A stretch of 64,000 bases of DNA from Bacillus multifaciens (GCF_030756675.1 NZ_JAVBXD010000013.1:38401-102400), one strand, 5' to 3'; positions 51,537-60,980 are shown, numbered from the stretch's first letter. Program-made: numbers and translations. The notes: generated by a model from the letters alone, not told the origin.

Positions 51537-53186
51537 ATGTCCGATTCAAAATTTTTGCGCGGAACGCTTATTGTGACGCTTGGGACATTTTTAGTGAAGT
51601 TCCTCGGCATGATTTATATTTTTCCGTTTCATGCGTTAGTTGGCACAGAAGGCGGGACGTTATACACGTATGGATATATTCCATATACAATCTTTTTAAG
51701 TATCGCAACGGCAGGGGTGCCGCTTGCAGTTTCGAAGTTTGTTTCGAAATATAATGCGCTTGGAGATTATAAGACGAGCCGGAGAATGTTTCGCTCTGGT
51801 ATGGTTATGATGATCATAAGCGGCATACTTTCCTTTTTAGTCTTGTATATGACAGCACCGTTATTTGCGGAGGCAATGCTAGGGAAGAATAGTTTACATA
51901 ACAGCTTAGAAGATGTCACAATGATTATCCGTCTCGTTAGCTTTGCACTTCTTGTTGTACCAGCGGCGAGTTTAATTCGCGGTTATTTTCAAGGGTACCA
52001 ATCAATGGGGCCAACGACCGTTTCACAAATTATTGAACAAATTATTCGTATTGTATTTTTACTTATCGGTAGTTTTATCGTTATAAAAGTGATGAAAGGT
52101 TCAGTCGCAACAGCAGTTGGCGTGGCGACATTCGCAGCGTTTGTTTCCGCTGTCGGAGCATTGGCTGTCCTCATTTGGTATTGGATGAAGCGAAAGCATC
52201 ATTTAGATCAATACATCATCAATCAAACCGTAGCAGAATCAACAGTTGGGACGTTTGATTTATTTAAAGAACTGTTTGCCTATGCGATTCCTTATGTTGT
52301 CATTGGGTTAACGATTCCGCTTTATCAGCAAATTGACACGTTAACGTTTAACGCAATTATGCAAGCCATTGGACAAGGGGATATTGCCGAACGTGCTCTT
52401 GGTATTTTTACAATGTGGACGCATAAGTTAATTATGATTCCAGTATCGCTTGCAACGGCGTACAGCTTAACGCTCGTACCAGCGATTACTAAGTCGTTTA
52501 CAGAAGGACAGTTCCGTTATTTGAAGCAGCAAATTACCCAAACGTTTCAAGTGAATATGTTTTTAACATTACCAGCTGTCGTTGGAATATCCACTTTAGC
52601 GTATCCAATTTATACAGCGTTTTATGAAGCTGATCCGCTCGGTGGAAAAGTATTAATGTGGTACGCGCCAGTCGCGTTATTGTTTGCATTATTTACAGTA
52701 ACAGCAGCTATTTTGCAAGGGATTAACCAGCAAAAGCATGCGATCATTGCACTTGGCATGGGCGTTATTTTAAAATTCTTATGTAATGTGGTGTTCATTC
52801 GTTATTTTGGAACAATTGGTGCAGTTGTAGCAACGGGTGTAGGATTCGCTGTATCCATTTGGTATACAAATAAACAAATTCGAAAATACGCGCACTTTTC
52901 ATTTGCGCTTGTGTATAAACGAACGTTTCAAATTGCAGTATTAACAGCTGGGATGGTTGTGGTAGTTAAGATATTATTATGGATTCTTTCCTTTATGCTT
53001 CCATTTGAGACAAGTCGCCCTGCGGCACTTGTTACAGTCTTCATTTGTGCAATCGGAGGAGCGGCTGTGTATGGCTATTTAGCATTCCGTACCGGCGTAA
53101 TAGAGCGAGTATTTGGCGGTGAATTTTTAGAGAAGATTCAGCGCAAACTTGGTGATAGATTGAAGATCAAAACGAAAGGGGCGTAA
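51537..53186 (+). CDS. murJ: Lipid II flippase MurJ (YtgP)
   Basis: 549 residues, 14 membrane helices, MOP/MVF superfamily. It begins KFLRGTLIVTLGTFLVKFLGMIYIFPF, with conserved QIIEQIIRIVFLL and a basic last loop (RKLGDRLKIKTKGA). B. subtilis YtgP was shown to be the lipid-II flippase MurJ; gene order (ytfP-ytgP-ytzG) matches. It moves the peptidoglycan precursor across the membrane. GTAGGAGGATTT precedes ATG 51537. Confidence 0.9.
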   Translation: MSDSKFLRGTLIVTLGTFLVKFLGMIYIFPFHALVGTEGGTLYTYGYIPYTIFLSIATAGVPLAVSKFVSKYNALGDYKTSRRMFRSGMVMMIISGILSFLVLYMTAPLFAEAMLGKNSLHNSLEDVTMIIRLVSFALLVVPAASLIRGYFQGYQSMGPTTVSQIIEQIIRIVFLLIGSFIVIKVMKGSVATAVGVATFAAFVSAVGALAVLIWYWMKRKHHLDQYIINQTVAESTVGTFDLFKELFAYAIPYVVIGLTIPLYQQIDTLTFNAIMQAIGQGDIAERALGIFTMWTHKLIMIPVSLATAYSLTLVPAITKSFTEGQFRYLKQQITQTFQVNMFLTLPAVVGISTLAYPIYTAFYEADPLGGKVLMWYAPVALLFALFTVTAAILQGINQQKHAIIALGMGVILKFLCNVVFIRYFGTIGAVVATGVGFAVSIWYTNKQIRKYAHFSFALVYKRTFQIAVLTAGMVVVVKILLWILSFMLPFETSRPAALVTVFICAIGGAAVYGYLAFRTGVIERVFGGEFLEKIQRKLGDRLKIKTKGA

Positions 53187-53207
53187 ATTGTGCGCCTCTC
53201 TTTTTCT
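53172..53207 (+). terminator. Weak terminator after murJ
   Basis: AGGGGCG / CGCCTCT followed by CTTTTT, overlapping the murJ stop codon. Some read-through into ytzG is likely. Confidence 0.55.
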
Positions 53208-53230
53208 AATTATATAAAGCAGGTGAAACG

Positions 53231-53959
53231 ATGAGATTAGATAAATTATTAGCAAACATGGGCCATGGTAGCCGTAAAGAAGTGAAAAAACTATTAAAGG
53301 ACGGCGTTGTCAAAATAGATGGCGTATCAGTGAAAGATGCAAAATATCATGTGAACGTAGAAGAACAAGAAGTTACGATTCACGGTGAAGTAGTGGAGTA
53401 TAAAGAATTTGTATACTTAATGATGCATAAACCACAAGGGGTCATTTCTGCAACAGAAGATGACAATCATGAAACAGTTATTGATTTATTAGAAATGGAA
53501 GATGCGATTTTTGATCCGTTTCCAGTGGGAAGACTTGATATCGATACAGAAGGTTTTCTTTTATTAACGAATGACGGAAAGTTAACGCATCAACTTCTTT
53601 CTCCGAAAAAGCACGTTCCGAAAAAATACTTTGCAAGAGTAGCTGGAAAAGTGACAGAAGAAGATGTTGCTGCGTTCAAAAAAGGCGTTATTCTAGATGA
53701 TGGATATGAAACAAAACCAGGTGAGCTAACAATTCTCCAAAGCGATGACGTGTCTGAAATTGAACTTGTTATTACAGAAGGTAAGTTTCATCAAGTAAAG
53801 CGCATGTTTGAAGCAGTAGGGAAAAAGGTTGTGTACTTAAAACGCACAGAGATGGGTCCTTTAGTATTAGATGAGGAACTAGAGCTTGGACAGTACCGTG
53901 AATTAACAGACGAAGAAGTAGAGATGCTGAAATCCTATCATACTCAAATAGAAATATAA
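53231..53959 (+). CDS. ytzG: 16S/23S rRNA pseudouridine synthase, RsuA/RluB family (YtzG)
   Basis: 242 residues: N-terminal S4 RNA-binding domain (RLDKLLANMGHGSRKEVKKL), catalytic domain with VGRLDIDTEGFLLLTNDG (catalytic Asp in RLD, about 104-106) and EGKFHQVKRMFEAVGKKV. It converts a uridine in ribosomal RNA; the exact position is not deducible. The ribosome site is AGCAGGTGAAACG before ATG 53231. A stem-loop repeat begins at its stop codon. Confidence 0.9.
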   Translation: MRLDKLLANMGHGSRKEVKKLLKDGVVKIDGVSVKDAKYHVNVEEQEVTIHGEVVEYKEFVYLMMHKPQGVISATEDDNHETVIDLLEMEDAIFDPFPVGRLDIDTEGFLLLTNDGKLTHQLLSPKKHVPKKYFARVAGKVTEEDVAAFKKGVILDDGYETKPGELTILQSDDVSEIELVITEGKFHQVKRMFEAVGKKVVYLKRTEMGPLVLDEELELGQYRELTDEEVEMLKSYHTQIEI

Positions 53960-54118
53960 GTTGAAAAAAGAACATAAAAACCCTCTTTTTTAAGGTGGGA
54001 GAGAGGTCCTGGTGATGCATAGAAGCGGTCAGGGCCTTTTTTTTGCTACGTACGATGTTAAAACAGAGAGATGAAACGAGAGCAGGTCACTTTATGTTTT
54101 CGATAGTGGTGAATTAGC
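53952..54118 (+). repeat. Dispersed stem-loop repeat, copy E
   Basis: Begins AATATAAGTTG at the ytzG stop codon and carries CTGGTGATGCATAGAAGCGG then TCAGGGCC at 54009-54036. It is followed about 10 bp later by copy F, so this is a tandem pair. Confidence 0.8.
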
Positions 54119-54129
54119 GGTTGAGAATA

Positions 54130-54286
54130 GAATAGACAAGTGTAAAAACGCTCTTTTTTAGATGAGAGGGAGGTTCTGGCCGTGCATAGAAGCGGTCAGG
54201 TTCTTTTTTTGCTACGTGCGAAGGTAAAATATAGAGGGAAAACGAGTAGAAATCACTTTTTGTTTTGGCTAGCACAGATTTATATC
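54130..54286 (+). repeat. Dispersed stem-loop repeat, copy F
   Basis: Core CTGGCCGTGCATAGAAGCGG then TCAGG at about 54175-54199, and the end AGATTTATAT. Head-to-tail with copy E, with clearly different sequence outside the core, so the pair is not a recent duplication. Confidence 0.8.
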
Positions 54287-54298
54287 ATAATCAAAAAG

Positions 54299-54330
54299 AC
54301 CCCCATTCTTCTATTAAGAATGGGGGTATG
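54299..54330. terminator. Terminator between the E/F repeats and ytzE
   Basis: ACCCCCATTCTT / AAGAATGGGGGT, 5-nt loop; A-run before it acts as T-run for the minus-strand gene ytzE. Confidence 0.8.
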
Positions 54331-54355
54331 TATATACTAAATCAGGTTATACTCA

Positions 54356-54580
54356 TTACGAGGTCATTCTCACTTTCTTTCCTGTTGTTGTCCACTTGCC
54401 GCGGCAAGGGCTATACACGAGCTCATTAAATTGCAACACATTCAGATCGCGTTGTATCGTTCGCGGTGTGATCCCAAACTCATCTACAAGGTCTTGCGTC
54501 GTTACGGTGCCTTTCTCATTAATGTAAATATAGATTGATTTAATGCGTGTTAGCATACGAGTAGTTGTAGGTTTTATCAA
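54356..54580 (-). CDS. ytzE: DeoR-type helix-turn-helix protein (YtzE)
   Basis: 74 residues comprising only the DeoR N-terminal winged helix: RIKSIYIYINEKGTVTTQDL then VDEFGITPRTIQRDLNVLQF. There is no sugar-binding domain. Size and neighbourhood (pepV, ytzG) match B. subtilis YtzE. It probably binds DNA; targets are unknown. AGGAGTGGTTTTTTG upstream of ATG 54580. Confidence 0.85.
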   Translation of the reverse strand: MIKPTTTRMLTRIKSIYIYINEKGTVTTQDLVDEFGITPRTIQRDLNVLQFNELVYSPCRGKWTTTGKKVRMTS

Positions 54581-54939
54581 AAAACCACTCCTCTACAAGT
54601 TTTTTGACCCATTCAGGAAAGAAGGTCGTTATTTTCATTGTACTCCAGATGAAAAAAAACATGCTCTAACTTGCTCAAATTTTACAAAATTTTAATGTGA
54701 GATAGAGTTTGTAGAAAGAAAGTTGTTGATATTCTGTTTCTCTTTATCAATTATCTCATAAATTTCTACGTAAAACGTCAAATTCCTGCAAAAAAATTAA
54801 AATAATAAGAAAAAAATATGAAAAAGCTAATTTTAATTATCTGAAATATTAAAATTGTTCGTTATTAGACTGGAGCTTGCTAGCATAAAAAGGGTTCGTT
54901 TGCTATGATGAAAGAGAGAACAAAGAAGAAGGTGGAAGT
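54581..54939. other. AT-rich gap between ytzE and pepV
   Basis: 359 bp between divergent genes. I see a GTAGAAA (54710-54716) / TTTCTAC (54764-54770) inverted repeat around a T-rich centre and AAGAAGGTGG as the pepV ribosome site. No gene or known element is seen. Confidence 0.5.
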
Positions 54940-56346
54940 ATGACAAATATAAATTGGATGCAAGAAGTAGAGAAACGAAAAGATGCTCTTATTCATGATG
55001 TACAGCAATTTTTACAAATTAAAAGTGTATGGGAAGAAGAAACAGCAAAAGAAGGTGCACCGTTTGGAGAAGGTGTAGCAAAAGCATTATCTTTCATGTT
55101 AGATAAGGGAGAGACTGATGGATTTCTTTCTAAAAATTTAGAGGGATATGCAGGGCATTTAGAGATGGGACAAGGAGAAGAAATTGTTGGTATTTTATGT
55201 CATGTTGATGTAGTACCAGAAGGAGACGGCTGGACGACGCCTGCATATAGCGCGGATATTCGCGACGGTAAAATCTTTGCACGCGGTGCGATTGATGATA
55301 AAGGTCCAACAATGGCAGCTTACTATGCAATGAAAATTGTAAAAGAATTAGGATTGCCTCTTTCGAAACGCGTTCGCATGATTTTAGGAACGGATGAAGA
55401 AAGTAACTGGAAGTGTGTAGACCATTACTTTAAACACGAAGAAATGCCAACAATGGGATTTGCTCCAGATGCAGATTTTCCAATTATTAATGCGGAAAAA
55501 GGAATTTGCGATTTATATGTAGTTCAAAATAAAAAGGAACATACAGCAGGAGAAAATGTATTAGTATCCTTCTCATCCGGGCGCCGATTAAATATGGTTC
55601 CTGATTTCGCAGAAGCTGTCCTAACGAGCGAAAAAGCAACAGAACTTGCAAGTCAGTATGAACAATATATACAAGAAGCAAAGAAAAACGGGAAAGCAAT
55701 TGTGGAAGGAAATACAATCAAACTGCAAGTAGAAGGGATTTCGGCACACGGTTCTACGCCGGAACAAGGAGAAAATGCAGGTTTAACACTTGTGAATTTC
55801 TTAACGACAATCTCTTTAGATGAGCAAGGTGGGGCATTTGCTAGCTTAGCTGCGGAAACATTTACAAATGATACGCTTGGAGAAAAAGCCGGCATTGCGT
55901 ATGCAGATGAGATTACAGGTCCATTAACAGTAAACGTTGGTCTTCTTTCTTATACAAAAGAAGAAGGCGGTAAACTTGGATTGAATATTCGCTATCCAGT
56001 TACAACAAACCTAGAAGGAACGCTGCAAACATTAACAAATTATGTGAATGCAAAAGACTTTGCTATCACAAATGTATCAGATTCTCGTCCGCATCATGTT
56101 GATAAAGATCATGTATTAATTCGTACACTTCAGCGTGTATACGAAGAGCAAACAGGAGAAAAAGCCGAGTTGTTAGCAATTGGCGGCGGTACATATGCAC
56201 GTTCATTGAAAGCTGGGGTTGCGTTCGGTCCGCTATTCCCAGGGAAAGAAGAATTAGCACATCAAAAAGATGAGTATATCGAAATTGAAGATTTACTGAA
56301 AGCAACAGCGATTTATGCACATGCAATTTATGAATTAGCGAAATAG
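54940..56346 (+). CDS. pepV: Dipeptidase PepV (M20)
   Basis: 468 residues, M20A metallopeptidase of the PepV type. Zinc-ligand segments GILCHVDVVPEGDGW, ARGAIDDKGPTMAAYY, LGTDEESNWKCVDHYF and DADFPIINAEKG are all present, with the dimerisation-like insert and a final GGGTYARSLK. It hydrolyses dipeptides in the cytoplasm. GAAGAAGGTGGAAGT precedes ATG 54940. Same neighbourhood as in B. subtilis. Confidence 0.94.
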   Translation: MTNINWMQEVEKRKDALIHDVQQFLQIKSVWEEETAKEGAPFGEGVAKALSFMLDKGETDGFLSKNLEGYAGHLEMGQGEEIVGILCHVDVVPEGDGWTTPAYSADIRDGKIFARGAIDDKGPTMAAYYAMKIVKELGLPLSKRVRMILGTDEESNWKCVDHYFKHEEMPTMGFAPDADFPIINAEKGICDLYVVQNKKEHTAGENVLVSFSSGRRLNMVPDFAEAVLTSEKATELASQYEQYIQEAKKNGKAIVEGNTIKLQVEGISAHGSTPEQGENAGLTLVNFLTTISLDEQGGAFASLAAETFTNDTLGEKAGIAYADEITGPLTVNVGLLSYTKEEGGKLGLNIRYPVTTNLEGTLQTLTNYVNAKDFAITNVSDSRPHHVDKDHVLIRTLQRVYEEQTGEKAELLAIGGGTYARSLKAGVAFGPLFPGKEELAHQKDEYIEIEDLLKATAIYAHAIYELAK

Positions 56347-56351
56347 TAGTA

Positions 56352-56515
56352 TGGAAATGAAAAACCAAAAAACCGTTCTTTTTTAGGTGGCGAGAGGAAC
56401 TGGCGATGCGTAGAGGCGGTCAGGGCCTATTCCTGCCACGTGCCGTGTGGAAACAAAGAGAGAAAACAAGCGTAGGGCATATTTTATTTTCCTTACCGGC
56501 GGCAGATGTACCGAA
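56352..56515 (+). repeat. Dispersed stem-loop repeat, copy G
   Basis: Starts about 6 bp after the pepV stop. Core CTGGCGATGCGTAGAGGCGG then TCAGGGCCTATTCCTGCCACGTGC. Tandem with copy H. Confidence 0.8.
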
Positions 56516-56517
56516 AA

Positions 56518-56672
56518 GAATATTAAAACCTTTATTTTTAAGGGAGGCGAGAGGGACTGACCGTGCATAGAAACGGTCAGGGCCTATTCCTGCCACGTGC
56601 TGTGCGAAAACAAAGATAGGAAACGAGTGCGAGGTCACTTTGTGTTTTCCGTACAGGCGATTTATGTGTTGA
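56518..56672 (+). repeat. Dispersed stem-loop repeat, copy H
   Basis: Core CTGACCGTGCATAGAAACGG then TCAGGGCCTATTCCTGCCACGTGC. The 7-bp stem CTGACCG/CGGTCAG is perfect here, making it the best template of the family. It ends GGCGATTTATGTG. Confidence 0.82.
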
Positions 56673-56709
56673 ACAATCGAACTTTCATTAGTGAAGTAAA
56701 CAATGGACG

Positions 56710-56741
56710 AACCGCTCTCGATAAGGAGAGCGGCTTCTTTC
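56710..56741 (+). terminator. Terminator before thpR
   Basis: CCGCTCTC / GAGAGCGG, 6-nt loop, followed by CTTCTTT. It ends transcripts from the pepV/repeat region. Confidence 0.7.
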
Positions 56742-56805
56742 ATATGTATGGAGAATCAGCTTCACACGAATAATAGATGTATCCTGGGAAAAGGAGAGAG
56801 AAAAG

Positions 56806-57354
56806 ATGGCGAGACATTATTTTATTGCAGTGAAATTACCAAATGAGATAAAGAACATACTAGCAGAGTGGAAAGAAATAATAGAAGGAACAACGCCGTT
56901 TCGTTCTTGGGTCTATACAGAAGATTATCACATTACACTTTCGTTTTTAGGAAGTGCTGAGGAAGGGCAACTTGAGAAGCTAAAACTAGACTTGCAGCAA
57001 CTGGCTAAAATGTCGCGTTTTTCACTTACATTGCAAGGGTGTCATACATTTGGTGTAAAAGAACAGCCGCGTGTGTTTTGGGTAGGAGTGGAAGAAGAAC
57101 GTGCTTTGTTTGATTTACAAAAACAAGTGTATACGATATGTGAGCAAAATGGTTTTCAATTGGAAACGCGGCCGTATCATCCTCATATTACTGTAGCTCG
57201 TAAATGGAAGGGAGAAGAAGCATTTGATAAAAGTCAGCTTCCTGCCCTGCCGCCGTATATATTTGAAGTGGCAACAGTAACGTTATATGAAACGCATGTA
57301 GAACGAGTGCCGAAGTATGAAGCGATTTATGAAATATCTTTACAGAATGCATAA
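56806..57354 (+). CDS. thpR: RNA 2',3'-cyclic phosphodiesterase
   Basis: 182 residues, 2H phosphoesterase (LigT) fold. The two HxTx motifs are HITL (42-45) and HITV (127-130, in YHPHITVARKW). It begins RHYFIAVKLPNEIKNIL, typical of ThpR/YtlP. It opens 2',3'-cyclic phosphates on RNA. GGAGAGAGAAAAG precedes ATG 56806. Confidence 0.93.
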   Translation: MARHYFIAVKLPNEIKNILAEWKEIIEGTTPFRSWVYTEDYHITLSFLGSAEEGQLEKLKLDLQQLAKMSRFSLTLQGCHTFGVKEQPRVFWVGVEEERALFDLQKQVYTICEQNGFQLETRPYHPHITVARKWKGEEAFDKSQLPALPPYIFEVATVTLYETHVERVPKYEAIYEISLQNA

Positions 57355-57356
57355 GC

Positions 57357-57371
57357 TTGAAAACGTTTTCT
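57357..57371 (+). promoter_or_regulatory. CcpA cre site upstream of pulA
   Basis: TTGAAAACGTTTTCT matches the cre consensus WTGNAANCGNWNNCW at every defined position. It lies 57 bp before the pullulanase start, in the thpR-pulA gap, so carbon catabolite repression of pulA is predicted. Confidence 0.82.
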
Positions 57372-57427
57372 GATTTTTTGAATATACTATAGAAAATGGA
57401 ATGTCTCTTGGGAGGGTGTGGATACAT

Positions 57428-59569
57428 ATGTTAAGCATACAGCGTACGTTTGAAGCATATTTAGATGAAATGGACAAAATTACTGTTTTACTTCCGCATG
57501 CGTACGGGACGAGTGGCATATTCCATTTAAAGCAAGGCACAACTGAATGGGAACTTCCAATTACTTGTGTTACCTCTCTTCCACATGCAACGAAATATGA
57601 ATGTAAAGTGAATGAACCCATTACATTGAGTAACTGTTATATCATACGCGATGAACAGGGGGCAGAAACGGACTTACAGATGGGTGCTGTTATTCGGACA
57701 GAGAAATTTGATGAGTTATATATGTATGAAGGAAGCGATTTAGGTGCCTCTTATTGCAGTAATCAAACTGTATTTAAAGTGTGGGCGCCAACAGCTACGA
57801 AAGCAAAAATTCGTATTTATGAAACAGGGGCAGTATATAAAGATTATGAAATGGAAGGGCAAGAAAAAGGTGTTTGGAGTTGTGAGTTAGCGGGAGACTG
57901 GGACGGTGCGAAGTATACCTTTCTTGTTTGTATTAATTTAATTTGGAGAGAAGCGGTTGATCCATATGCAAAATCAGTGTCTATAAACGGTACGTACGGA
58001 ATTGTCATAAACCTTGCGAAAACGTCTGTGCACGATGAGGAAGCATTACCTATCATGACTTCTATGACGGATGCTGTTATTTATGAGGGACATATTCGTG
58101 ATATGACAGTTCATCCTCATAGCGGCGCAATGTATAAAGGGAAATATCTTGGTCTAACAGAAGAAGGAACGACAGGAGAACGAGGAACGTTAACAGGCCT
58201 TTCTTATATAAAGGAATTAGGCGTTACACATATTGAGCTATTACCAATTCATCATTATGCCGGAGTCGATGAGAAGCAGCCATTTGCAACGTATAATTGG
58301 GGGTATAATCCGCTATTTTATAATGTTCCAAATGGTAGCTATGCAACAAATCCATTTAATCCGTACAACCGAATTGTTGAATGTAAACAAATGATTCAAG
58401 CGCTTCATCGAAATGGTCTGCGCGTCATTATCGATGTTGTTTATAACCATGTGTATGAAAGAGAAACATCTTCTTTTGAGAAGCTTGTACCTGGATATTA
58501 TTTTCGGCACGATGAAAATGGAATGCCGTCAAATGGGACGGGGGTTGGGAATGATATTGCCTCAGAGCGTAGTATGGTACGCAAGTTTATTGTCGATTCC
58601 ATTTTATATTGGTTAACAGAGTATAAGGTGAATGGTTTCCGGTTTGATTTAATGGGGATTTTAGATGTTGAGACAATGAACGAAATTCGTCAGAAGGTAA
58701 ATGAAGTAAAAGAGCATGTCATATTATTAGGTGAAGGATGGGATTTACAAACACCACTTGCTGCGGATCAGAAGGCAACGTTACAAAATGCAGCGAAACT
58801 ACCACATATCGCGCAGTTTAATGATCAATTTCGCGATGGGATTAAAGGAAGTACTTTTGACGTGCAAAAACGTGGGTATGCACTTGGCGAGACAACAAAT
58901 AAAGAGCATATCCAATACTTGCTTACAGGAAGTATCCCTTATATTAAAGAAAGTAGCTTATTTATAGAACCTGTACAAAGCATTAACTATGTAGAATGTC
59001 ACGATAACATGACGATGTGGGATAAGATTAGCGGCAGCAGTAAAGAAGAGGAGCATATGCAAAAACGCCGCCATCGCCTTGCAACAACGATGACATTATT
59101 AGCACAAGGCATTCCGTTTTTACATGCTGGTCAAGAATTTTATCGTACAAAGCAAGGAAACGAAAATAGTTATAACGCCCTGGACTGTGTCAATCAAATG
59201 AACTGGAATCAAAAAGAGCGCGAAGAAGAAACCGTTTCTTATCTAAAAGGAATCATTCGAATTCGCAAATCACACGGTGCCTTTCGTTTTTCATCTTCTG
59301 AATTAATTAGGCAGCATATGTCTTTTTTAGATACAACTCCGTCTGTCATTGCATATTATTTACAAGATGTGCAGCAATTTGGAAAATGGAAAGAAATTGT
59401 TGTGCTATTTCATAACGGAACAGAGGAGCAAACCGTTTCTTTACCTAAAGGTGGTACATGGCACATCCTTGCAAATGAGGAAAAGGCAAATGAAGATCCA
59501 ATTTCTTCATTTGAGGGAGATACAATTGCCATTGCTCCGATTAGCACGTATATATTGACGAAATTGTGA
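57428..59569 (+). CDS. pulA: Type I pullulanase
   Basis: 713 residues, GH13_14. N-terminal accessory domain (about 1-105), CBM48 (FKVWAPTATKAKIRIYE), then the catalytic barrel: motif YNWGYNPLFYNVP (Asn where YNWGYDP is usual), VIIDVVYNHVY, GFRFDLMG with nucleophile Asp407, acid/base Glu436 in LLGEGWD and the HDN motif in ECHDNMTMWD. It has no signal peptide, so it acts inside the cell on glycogen or imported maltodextrins. ATG 57428 has GGGAGGGTGTGG upstream. A perfect cre lies in front. Confidence 0.94.
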   Translation: MLSIQRTFEAYLDEMDKITVLLPHAYGTSGIFHLKQGTTEWELPITCVTSLPHATKYECKVNEPITLSNCYIIRDEQGAETDLQMGAVIRTEKFDELYMYEGSDLGASYCSNQTVFKVWAPTATKAKIRIYETGAVYKDYEMEGQEKGVWSCELAGDWDGAKYTFLVCINLIWREAVDPYAKSVSINGTYGIVINLAKTSVHDEEALPIMTSMTDAVIYEGHIRDMTVHPHSGAMYKGKYLGLTEEGTTGERGTLTGLSYIKELGVTHIELLPIHHYAGVDEKQPFATYNWGYNPLFYNVPNGSYATNPFNPYNRIVECKQMIQALHRNGLRVIIDVVYNHVYERETSSFEKLVPGYYFRHDENGMPSNGTGVGNDIASERSMVRKFIVDSILYWLTEYKVNGFRFDLMGILDVETMNEIRQKVNEVKEHVILLGEGWDLQTPLAADQKATLQNAAKLPHIAQFNDQFRDGIKGSTFDVQKRGYALGETTNKEHIQYLLTGSIPYIKESSLFIEPVQSINYVECHDNMTMWDKISGSSKEEEHMQKRRHRLATTMTLLAQGIPFLHAGQEFYRTKQGNENSYNALDCVNQMNWNQKEREEETVSYLKGIIRIRKSHGAFRFSSSELIRQHMSFLDTTPSVIAYYLQDVQQFGKWKEIVVLFHNGTEEQTVSLPKGGTWHILANEEKANEDPISSFEGDTIAIAPISTYILTKL

Positions 59570-59664
59570 CGAATCGACCCTTGACGATGCGAATGTAATA
59601 AATGTAGAATTAATCAAGGTGGCTATTCAGTTAAGTTGCCAGTCTATTATTATTTTTGTAAAAT

Positions 59665-59708
59665 AAAGTAAAAGAGTGAGCAGCTTGTTTGTTTTTTCAC
59701 TTTTACTT
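59665..59708 (+). terminator. Hairpin after pulA
   Basis: AAGTAAAAGAGTGA / TCACTTTTACTT, imperfect long stem with T-rich loop, between pulA and ytmP. Confidence 0.55.
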
Positions 59709-59806
59709 ACATTGAAGCAGAATGAATGGAAACCCAGGGCATATGTTTGGAAATGTTGTGGTTTTTCTTTTCATAACTATAAAAGATAAGGATTTGTTAA
59801 CGGGTA

Positions 59807-60604
59807 ATGAACATGGAATGGTTGGAACAATTGTTAGGAAAAGAGTGGAAAGTAATGCCGGCCGGAGGGGCGACAGGGGATGCCTACATTGCGCACAACG
59901 AACAGCATAAAATCTTTTTAAAGCGTAATTCATCGCCCTTTCTTGCGGTATTGTCAGCAGAAGGAATTGTTCCGAAGTTACTTTGGACAAGGCGATTAAC
60001 AAATGGTGATGTAATTTCGGCACAAAAATGGCTCCCAGGACAAAAATTAGAACCAGAGGATATGAATTCTGAGCGAGTGGCAGTATTGCTGAAAAAAATT
60101 CATTCTTCTGAAGCGTTAGTGCACATGATTCAAAAGCTTGGGAAACAGCCTTTGCATGCGCAAGATATATTAGAAGAAGCGCTTCGCACTTTGCAAGAGG
60201 ATGTAAAGCAAAATGAAGTCATTCAAAAAGGACTTCAGTATTTACAAAAGTCCCTTCAGAATGTAGAATTTGAACATCTTGCTGTTTGTCATTGCGATGT
60301 CAATCATAACAATTGGTTAGTAACAGATGATAACGAATTGTTTTTAATTGATTGGGATGGAGCAGTTATTGCAGACCCAGCTCTTGATATTGGGATGCTG
60401 CTTCATTGGTATGTTCCAAGAGAGGAATGGCACGAATGGCTTGAGCATTACGGATTAGAACTTACTGATTCTTTGCTAAGCCGTATGAAATGGTATGTTA
60501 TACTGCAATGTATGATTTTCGTACAATTATATAGAACAAAAAATAAGCAAGTAGAAGCAGAATATTGGCTTCAATATTTAATGCAACTACTCGCTTCAGA
60601 ATAA
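59807..60604 (+). CDS. ytmP: Aminoglycoside phosphotransferase-like kinase (YtmP)
   Basis: 265 residues, APH/choline-kinase fold: catalytic loop VCHCDVNHNNWLV (about 163-175) and metal-binding LIDWDGAVIADPALDIG (about 183-199). Substrate unknown. ATG 59807 (or 59813) after GGGTAATGAAC. It lies next to ytzH and trmB as in B. subtilis. Confidence 0.87.
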   Translation: MNMEWLEQLLGKEWKVMPAGGATGDAYIAHNEQHKIFLKRNSSPFLAVLSAEGIVPKLLWTRRLTNGDVISAQKWLPGQKLEPEDMNSERVAVLLKKIHSSEALVHMIQKLGKQPLHAQDILEEALRTLQEDVKQNEVIQKGLQYLQKSLQNVEFEHLAVCHCDVNHNNWLVTDDNELFLIDWDGAVIADPALDIGMLLHWYVPREEWHEWLEHYGLELTDSLLSRMKWYVILQCMIFVQLYRTKNKQVEAEYWLQYLMQLLASE

Positions 60605-60605
60605 G

Positions 60606-60884
60606 TTAAGAAAAACTATCCATTCCTGTAATCCATTGTGACAGTTGTTCTTGATGACCAGAAATATGGTTATCTAAATCTGGAGAATATTTACCCGATT
60701 GACTATAGTAATATACATCGTTTAACATAGATTTAACCTCATTACTCACACTGTCATTTACGAGCAATGATTGAATGAGACGTTCTAATTGTTCACATTC
60801 AGAAACCGTTCCACAGCAATCACTTTGATGATTGACTAAGATGTCTTTTAAGATTGTCATTTGATGTTCATGATTAAGTGGCAT
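60606..60884 (-). CDS. ytzH: YtzH-like protein
   Basis: 92 residues, helical: LNHEHQMTILKDILVNHQSD, CCGTVSECEQLERLIQSLL, and a C-terminal SGHQEQLSQWITGMDSFS. Recognised by sequence type and by position between ytmP and trmB. Function unknown. It is convergent with ytmP (stop codons 1 bp apart). AAAAGGATGTGTTAAA upstream. Confidence 0.82.
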   Translation of the reverse strand: MPLNHEHQMTILKDILVNHQSDCCGTVSECEQLERLIQSLLVNDSVSNEVKSMLNDVYYYSQSGKYSPDLDNHISGHQEQLSQWITGMDSFS

Positions 60885-60940
60885 TTTAACACATCCTTTT
60901 CAGTTGTTATCGTAACAATGAAACGAGCGTAACGAACCGC

Positions 60941-60980
60941 TGATGGAAATTGTATTTTATACACTTTGTAGTTTCCATCA
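60941..60980 (+). other. Inverted repeat in the trmB leader
   Basis: TGATGGAAA / TTTCCATCA around a 22-nt A/T-rich loop, in the region between ytzH and trmB. It could be a leader hairpin or an operator. A smaller GTTGTTA/TAACAAT stem lies at 60903-60919. Confidence 0.4.
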
